The notes under the pieces: model-generated
The model's input: only the letters and a program-made list of their open reading frames with translations
Database searches by the model: none
What the model was told of the DNA's origin: nothing
Assembly (NCBI GenBank): GCA_013306675.1
Contig: JABLUY010000006.1
Coordinates: forward strand, 1 to 64,000
Direction of reading: 5' to 3'
DNA length: 64,000 bases
From: Thraustochytrium sp. TN22
Taxonomy: Eukaryota; Sar; Bigyra; Thraustochytrida; Thraustochytriidae
Shown here: in pieces, positions 58,260 through 64,000 of the stretch
Position numbering within the stretch: the stretch's first letter is position 1
Layout of the letters: every line of letters starts with the position of its first letter
Position numbers and translations under genes: made by a program

Positions 58260-61028
58260 TCAGAGGAGGTCATCGCCGTCCTCATCAGGTAGAATCTCAA
58301 AAAGGCAAAACAGGTACGCGTGCTTGGAGGGCGCGCAGGAGGTGGTGGCGAGCGGGACGACGCGGTGGCCAGTGCGGACGCAGTCGAGGGAGAGTGCGGT
58401 TTGGTAAAAGGGCTGGCCGTCCTGATCCTTGACGACAAAGAGCACGTGGGCGAGGTCGGGGCGCGTGAGGCGAAAGCGCGTGACCTGATTCCAGGTCGGG
58501 TCGAAGCAGTTGCGGCGCACTGGCCGTGTGCGAAAGGCGAGCGTGTCGGCCTTTGCGCCGTGCACCGAGGCTTCGACGTAGACTTCGGAGGGAATGCTCA
58601 TGAAGGAGGAAGAGGTCTCCTTGAAGTCGAGGGAGGGCAAGAGATAGTGGCCGGAGAGGATTTTGAGGCGCAGAATGATGGGTTCGGGTGGGTCCTCGAG
58701 CTCCCGACGAAGTGCGGGCGGCTTGAGCACGAAGCCGCAATGACCGTTGTCGCGGAATTTGCCATAGGAAAGCCAGACGGCCGGGGAGTTCTTTTGCACG
58801 TTGAGCGCGACGCACTGCACGCCAGCGGCCCAGGCCGGGAGCGGGTCGAAGTTGGAGGAGTCAAAGCGCTGGCCGGCCGGGTAGACGCGCAGAATGTGGC
58901 GGCGGCAGTACTTTTCAATGGCCTGGGCACGCTCTGGGTACTTGGTGAAGGCAGCGAGCTTGCGCTCGTCGATCGAGGCGGAGGAGCAAAAGCCGGGCTC
59001 GTCGATCTCCAGGCCGGTGGGCGAGAGGCGGTAGACGAGTTTGGAGTTCTTGATGTACATGAGCGCGAGGAGCGAGGGGTCCGCGGCACGCGCCATGACG
59101 GTGTCGTGGAAGCGCTGGAGGTGCGAGAGCGTCTCTTCGGAGAGCTCGAAGTCGGCCTCGTCGTCATCGTCGTTGGCCTCGGAGGCGTCGTCGTCGAGGC
59201 CGAGGCTGGTGCCAAGCGAGGAGTTGTGCGCCACGGCCGTGGACGAGCGCGCGAGCTCCACGGAGAGCGGCCTGAGCGTACGCGCCAAGCGGGCGCTCAG
59301 GCGATTGGCGACGCTGCGCCTGCGGTCGTAGCGCTCGCTGAGCGCTGCGACAATGTTCATGGGCAGGGCGAACTCCTCGGAGGGCGCGCCGGTGGGCGTA
59401 GCAGCGGAGGCGGTCCCCGCGGTGCCCGCGGCGCCGGCGCCGGCGCCAGCAGAGGAGGTAGACTCATCGCTCTTGTCGCTGCCCCGGGGTCGCCTACGCG
59501 TTGACTGCCTTGGTGGCGGCGTAGGTGGCGAGGCAGTCGTGGCCGCGGTGGATTTATCCTCCTCGAGCGTGGATACCTCTTCTTCCTCCTCGCCGGTGGG
59601 CATGCTCCGCTTGCCGCCGCTGACGAAGTCCTCTTCGTCCTCGTCGGTGGCGTCCAGGTCTTCCTCGGCATCGCCCGGCGCCATGGCCTCCTCGTTGTCG
59701 GCCGCCTGGTTATCGTCGATGTCCTCCTCGTCGGGTTCCACACCCTCGGGCGTCGGCACCGTCATGATGGACTTGGCCGCGTAGGAGAGGCCGGCACGCG
59801 CCATGGCCATGACGGAGCCTCCGAGCGAGTCGGCGCCTCCCCCTGAAGAGGAGGAGGCGAGCGAGCCGGCGGCCACGCCGGCGCCGGCGCCGCGCAAGCC
59901 GACGGAGCGCCGATGCAGCTCGAGAAAGGCGCTGGCGCGGCGGCCGGCGCGGCCGTCCTGGCGGCGCACCTTCTTGACGGGCTTGTCCCGCACGATGATC
60001 TTGTGCATGAGATCAGCGGGCGAGAGCCACTCATCCTCGCCGCGCATGAGGTCCTGCAGCGACGCGTTGGCAAAGTCGCGGTCGTAGCCGTAAAGCATGG
60101 CGCCGAGCTGCTCCCGGAGGATGACGGCCTGGCGCTGCTGCTGCTGCAGGCCGCAGTGGTTCTCGATGGTGAGGATGAGCGGAAACTCGGAGGTCTGGAA
60201 GCAGGCCTCGCGCACGACAGAGATGCAGGCCTCGAAGGTGGTCGGCACGACAAGCGTGTGGCCGTGCGTGACGATAGGCTCGCCATCCTCGCCCTCCCAA
60301 GCGTCGAGCTCGATCATGCGCACGCCGAGCAGGAGCGCGCGCCGGATGGCCTCGCCGCTGCTGCGCGAGGTGAGCTGGTTGCCGAGGAGACTGCTGTTGT
60401 GTGAGGAGGAGATGTAGTACTCGCTGAGCGGGCGCGTCATGTCCTGGTAGACGTACTTGAGGCACTCGCGGTCGGCGAAGGAGTTGACGTGGGCGTCGAC
60501 GAGGAGCTGCGAGAAACCCTCCTCGGACATGAAGCCCTTGGGCACCTTGCGGCGCACAAGCGGCGCTGCGCTGCGCTGGTACATGTTGATGAAGGCTTCC
60601 AGTTCGTGCAGCGAGCGGCGGCCGTTGTCGCCCATGGACTCGCGCATGAAAGCGCCGAGCTCGCCGGCGGAGAGCAGGCCGTTGCGGCCGCAGAACTCGG
60701 CGAAGAGCGCGCGCGCGCCGGCCGGCATGGACACATGGTACGCCACGAACAGGTTGCAGAACTCCCGGTACTGCATCTTGTACTCGTCCACGGGCGCGTA
60801 GGCCGCCAGCACCTTCTTGGCGTGCGTCTGCGAGACGAAGGGCGACCACCGCGCCAGCGCCTCGCGCACGAGCCTCACCTCCACCTTGTCATCGCGGCCC
60901 AGCCCCAGGCTGCTCTCCCAGCGCTCCGCGCCCTGCTCCTGCAGCTCCTTGACCAGCGTCACGGACCCCACGTGCCGCGCCGGCTCGTACCCCTCCGCAA
61001 ACCCCGCGCTCGAGCAGCACGCGCCCAT
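58260..61028 (-). CDS. Phosphoinositide-specific phospholipase C
   Basis: 922 residues. Cleaves PtdIns(4,5)P2 to diacylglycerol and inositol trisphosphate at the plasma membrane. The N-terminus MGACCSSAG fits N-myristoylation plus palmitoylation. An EF-hand-like helical region (about 50-185) precedes the X domain (about 195-350), with both catalytic histidines (SSSHNSSLLGNQL, about 211; VTHGHTL), calcium-ligand IELDAWEG and IENHCG. A long acidic X-Y linker (about 370-640) follows, as in auto-inhibited eukaryotic PLCs. Then come the Y domain (about 645-780; VYPAGQRFDSSNFDPLPAW, CVALNVQ, GHCGFVLKP) and a C2 domain (about 783-910; ILRLKILSGHYLLPSL). There is no PH domain, so the layout is delta/zeta-like with a lipid anchor in place of PH. 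Confidence 0.95.
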   Translation of the reverse strand: MGACCSSAGFAEGYEPARHVGSVTLVKELQEQGAERWESSLGLGRDDKVEVRLVREALARWSPFVSQTHAKKVLAAYAPVDEYKMQYREFCNLFVAYHVSMPAGARALFAEFCGRNGLLSAGELGAFMRESMGDNGRRSLHELEAFINMYQRSAAPLVRRKVPKGFMSEEGFSQLLVDAHVNSFADRECLKYVYQDMTRPLSEYYISSSHNSSLLGNQLTSRSSGEAIRRALLLGVRMIELDAWEGEDGEPIVTHGHTLVVPTTFEACISVVREACFQTSEFPLILTIENHCGLQQQQRQAVILREQLGAMLYGYDRDFANASLQDLMRGEDEWLSPADLMHKIIVRDKPVKKVRRQDGRAGRRASAFLELHRRSVGLRGAGAGVAAGSLASSSSGGGADSLGGSVMAMARAGLSYAAKSIMTVPTPEGVEPDEEDIDDNQAADNEEAMAPGDAEEDLDATDEDEEDFVSGGKRSMPTGEEEEEVSTLEEDKSTAATTASPPTPPPRQSTRRRPRGSDKSDESTSSAGAGAGAAGTAGTASAATPTGAPSEEFALPMNIVAALSERYDRRRSVANRLSARLARTLRPLSVELARSSTAVAHNSSLGTSLGLDDDASEANDDDDEADFELSEETLSHLQRFHDTVMARAADPSLLALMYIKNSKLVYRLSPTGLEIDEPGFCSSASIDERKLAAFTKYPERAQAIEKYCRRHILRVYPAGQRFDSSNFDPLPAWAAGVQCVALNVQKNSPAVWLSYGKFRDNGHCGFVLKPPALRRELEDPPEPIILRLKILSGHYLLPSLDFKETSSSFMSIPSEVYVEASVHGAKADTLAFRTRPVRRNCFDPTWNQVTRFRLTRPDLAHVLFVVKDQDGQPFYQTALSLDCVRTGHRVVPLATTSCAPSKHAYLFCLFEILPDEDGDDLL

Positions 61029-61544
61029 GGCAGCGCCGGCCCCGGCTGTCTGCCCGCGCAGTCAGCCAGCGACCCAGCGACCCAGCGCTTGCCGCGCCGC
61101 GCTGGCCGCGCCGCGCTGGCCGCGCCGCGCGCGCGCGCGCAGCCAGCCCGAGTTCCCCCCCTCGCGCGCGCGCGCTGGATTGAATGGAATGTCCGCCCGC
61201 CCTGCCCCGCCGCGCCGCGCCGCGCCGCGCCGCGCCCGGCCGCCGGCAGGCTGGCCGGCCGGCCGGCCGAACGGCTGGCGCCGCGCCGCGCCGCGCCGCC
61301 CCCGCCGCCGCGCCGCGCCCGCGCGTCTGCCGCCGCCGAGCGCCGCGCCGAGGCCGCGACGCGCCGCTTGCCGGGCGCAGTGCGGCGCGCGCCGCCGACA
61401 GTGGGCGAGGGAGGCGGCAAAGTACATCAAAGTCAAGGACCCACTGTGAGCGAAAGCGCTCCAGCCAGGCAGGGCGGCCACCGGCATGCACAACGCCGCC
61501 GTCAATCCATCGAACTCCGGAGGCTGACTCAAAGGAACAGGACG

Positions 61545-61874
61545 ATGTGGCGGGCGATCTTCATCGTCTCGATCATGATGGGCTGGGCTCAGCTGGCGGC
61601 AGAGGCGGAGGAGGCGGACGCTGCATTTGGCCCTCCGGGTCAACCCTGGGCTCCGAGTCGAGTCGTGGGTGGGGAGGCAAGGCCGCCTCGAACTGGGGAG
61701 GCCGCGGTGCATTGGGGAGGTCTCCTTGGTGATCCTTGCTCCTCGCGGGCCACCTCGCGGCGGGGCCCCTCCTCGGCGAGGCTCGAGGTTCGCGTCAGGG
61801 ACATCCGGCAAGCTCGCGGCGCTGCAGCGCGCACATCGGCGGCGATGTGGAGCGCGAAAGACTCGTTTGCGTGA
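61545..61874 (+). CDS. Candidate small secreted protein
   Basis: 109 residues from the ATG at 61545. The start MWRAIFIVSIMMGWAQLAA is a convincing signal peptide in shape, followed by a Gly/Pro/Arg-rich body with no recognised domain. PSRVVGGEA recalls a serine-protease activation site, but nothing downstream resembles trypsin. In this composition such a frame could arise by chance. Confidence 0.25.
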   Translation: MWRAIFIVSIMMGWAQLAAEAEEADAAFGPPGQPWAPSRVVGGEARPPRTGEAAVHWGGLLGDPCSSRATSRRGPSSARLEVRVRDIRQARGAAARTSAAMWSAKDSFA

Positions 61875-63739
61875 GCGCGAGGCAGGAAGTGCTGCCGCCG
61901 CATGATGCCAGCAGCTGCCCAGAGCCAGTCTAACTTAGCGAAGTACTAACTTAGCGAAGAACTAGCCCCACGCCGCGATGACCGTGCTCATTCGAGCCTC
62001 ATCGGCCAGTCGAAGTGGGCGGCCGTCGCGGCCATGCTGGATGTGACCAAAGTTGAAAGTTACAAAGTACCAATGTGCAAGTTTGCAAGCAGTCCGAGTC
62101 AATTATCACACGCGATCTGCAAACGACCGATGAATGTCGTATGGCTTGATGGCTTGACGCCGCCTCAGGCTGGCTGCCCGAACAACGGGTTGCTTTCAGC
62201 CTGACTGTGAGCGAGCGCAAGCTCCCTGCCGGCGCCGAGTGAGCGAGCGCAACCCGTTGGCCGCTTGGCGCCATGCCATCCGCGATTTAGCAGCGCTAGT
62301 GGCGAGTGCGCCTGGACAGCAAGCCATCGCGGCGAGCCTTGGCTGGGCGCGTGCGATCGGAAGCGCCACCATTCACGGTGCCGAGCCGTGCTGCGTGCCG
62401 CGTGCCGCGCGTCAATGCGGCGTCGTGGCCCCGGACCGCCTCCGCTCCGCGAATTCAAGCGAGCTAACGAGCTCGTGTGATCCACGTTTCCGCGCCAACC
62501 GTGACATACGCGGGCACGCTCCGGCTGGCGAGTTCATTCCTCGCTCGTGCATCTCGCGCTTCTCGCCGCGTCGCCGCGACGCCGCCGCCTAGGCCTAGGC
62601 CTAACCTAACCACCGTGTGGATTCACATTCAACACGCCGCTGGGCGCCCGGACAGGCGGGCGCTTGCACAGTGGGCACACGGCAGGGGCGGCACCGCGAG
62701 AGCTCGAACTCCGCGCCGCGCTCGCCGCCTGTCGCCTCGCTTGGGCCTCAAGCGCGCCAGTGCTTGGTTGGGTTGCCTCGCTCGCCGCCCAAGCCAAGCC
62801 AAGCCAAGCCACGCCAACCCAACCCAACAGAAGCCCGGGTGCGCGCCTCGTGTCGCAAACCCGTTTGCGGCGAAACGTGGACCGCTCGGGGCCGCCGGAC
62901 CGCGCTCGCAATCCGCGAATTCGCGCAGTGCCTGCTTCTCGCTGCTTCTCGACGCCCGCTAAGCTTGCCGCAACTTCCCGCGAGGTCGTTTGCTCGCAGC
63001 TAGCAGCTAGCTGCACGCACGTTCGTTGCCCGAGGCGCCGCCTGCCCGGCCCTGCCGGATGACGCACGCGGCCTCGGCGTCGGCCTGTACGTCGGTCGGG
63101 GCGTCACGGGCCGCGCGGGCCAGGCCGGGGCGCGGCGAGAAGGCGCAGCCTGAGCAGAGCAGCGCCGCAGGCTCGGCTTGACTCCAGCTGGCCGGCATGG
63201 GCACTCCAGTCGTGGTCGCAGCGCAGCACTCTGACTCGGACTCCGGCCTCAGGCTGCCAGTGAGCAGGACGCCCGCTTCCAGCGGACTGTAGTCCCGGTG
63301 CGCGCCCGACTCGTAGTGCGCGCAGTGCGCGGCGGCCAGCCACGCCGGCGGCGCGACTTGCGCGCCGCCATTCGCGACTTGCGCGCCCTTTGCCCACTTG
63401 CGCGCAACACGCGCTTTCCATCGTCCGACGATCCCGGCTGCGGGCCGCCTGTGCCTCTCGCCGCGCGCAGTGTGCAGCTTCCTTGCGCGCCCCCGCAGCG
63501 GCTCCAGCCGCCCCCCGCGCCACTGGCCGCCCGCATGCTTCGTCTTGCACCCGGCGGGATGGGCTAGGGGGACTGCGGGAGAAGCGATGCAGTGGAGCCC
63601 AGGGGCTGCCGCTGCCGCCCGCACAGAGCAGGCAGAATCGAGCGCTGCGGGCGCGCCCCGGCCGGTGCGGAAGTCGACGTGGGTCGGGTCGCCCCGAATC
63701 GATCGATATCTTGCGCAGCGCAGGCGAAGGCCGGCCAGC

Positions 63740-63770
63740 GCTCGCGCTCGCGCTCGCGCTCGCGCTCGCC
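63740..63770. repeat. CGCTCG short tandem repeat
   Basis: About five perfect 6-bp copies. Confidence 0.8.
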
Positions 63771-64000
63771 TCTGCTCTGCTCTGCGCGCTCCGGCCCGCT
63801 CCGTCGACGCCGCGGCGTTCTTTCTTCCCGCCTCCTCGCGCGGCGCTCGCTCCCGCGGCGGCGCAGCGCTGTCTGTGGGACGCGCTGGCTGCTGCAGGCC
63901 GGCCTCGCGCTCGTCCAGACGGTCCAGGCCGCCTGACCAGCCGTGTATCTTGCCTCGGCGCGGCGCTCGGCTGAGCTCGGAGCTCGAGCTCGGCGCTCGG

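Larger units (their letters stand above)
61029..64000. other. Mostly gene-free end of the window
   Basis: Upstream region of the PLC gene and beyond. GCCGC-rich to 61400, then less extreme. Apart from one small candidate (61545-61874) I see no supportable gene. A CCTAGG/CCTAACC stretch lies near 62587 and a CGCTCG run at 63740-63770. The window end may cut into a neighbouring gene's flank. Confidence 0.5.

Noticed and set aside
61545-61874. Serine-protease reading of the RVVGGEA motif
   Set aside because: No His-Asp-Ser triad or trypsin-like sequence follows; kept only as a weak secreted-protein candidate.
62587-62612. CCTAGG/CCTAACC stretch resembling telomeric repeat
   Set aside because: Units are irregular and do not match the CCCTAA repeat; too short for an interstitial telomere.
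1-64000. tRNA, rRNA or CRISPR loci
   Set aside because: No B-box-like sequence in a plausible cloverleaf, no rRNA core sequence and no spaced direct repeats were noticed by eye.

Overview
This window looks like nuclear DNA from a GC-rich, intron-poor protist. The best guess is a labyrinthulomycete (thraustochytrid) stramenopile. That is inference from four points: very high GC with long simple repeats; kilobase-scale single-exon genes next to a gene with short GT-AG introns; flagellate-type genes (PIBF1/CEP90); and a GDP-mannose 3,5-epimerase, which fits the L-galactose-rich scales of thraustochytrids. No bacterial features (operons, Shine-Dalgarno sites) are seen.

Layout, 1-33 kb. A PH / J-domain / PH-like protein (1363-4362 +). 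A divergent pair of unrecognised genes beside a 78-bp minisatellite (4921-7248 - and 7545-7946 +), possibly an unclassified mobile element. A giant acidic two-WW-domain protein (8073-12557 -). A 6-kb gene-free tract with pentanucleotide arrays. A cluster of three paralogues (18530-20830 +, 21690-23105 -, 26441-29065 -) sharing a C-terminal domain of about 200 residues that I do not recognise. A hidden three-exon CENP-W gene (29867-30380 -), divergent from PIBF1/CEP90 (30665-33163 +).

Layout, 33-53 kb. GDP-mannose 3,5-epimerase (34138-35190 +) is followed by a giant inverted repeat. Positions p and 89511-p mirror each other around 44755/44756 with no spacer. The arms look identical from 37088 to 52423 and continue as diverged homology out to about 36655 and 52856. 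Each arm carries a tail-anchored coiled-coil gene, an ALG6-family glucosyltransferase-like gene and most of an unclassified 6.2-kb element. The complete left copy of that element (35286-41448) has 16-bp terminal inverted repeats and a candidate 5-bp target duplication. It encodes a 731-residue protein and several smaller proteins.

Layout, 53-64 kb. A class-3 (diacylglycerol-type) lipase (53747-55279 +), a membrane-anchored cupredoxin-like/DUF305 protein (55604-56974 -), a phosphoinositide-specific phospholipase C (58260-61028 -) and a mostly gene-free end.

How the genes relate: there is no operon logic. The lipase and the PLC could act in one lipid-signalling route, because PLC makes diacylglycerol and the lipase may consume it. 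GME and the ALG6-like gene are both sugar-nucleotide/glycan genes and would be close neighbours without the element between them. The most novel items are the three-paralogue domain family, the palindrome with its identical-to-diverged step, and the unclassified element.
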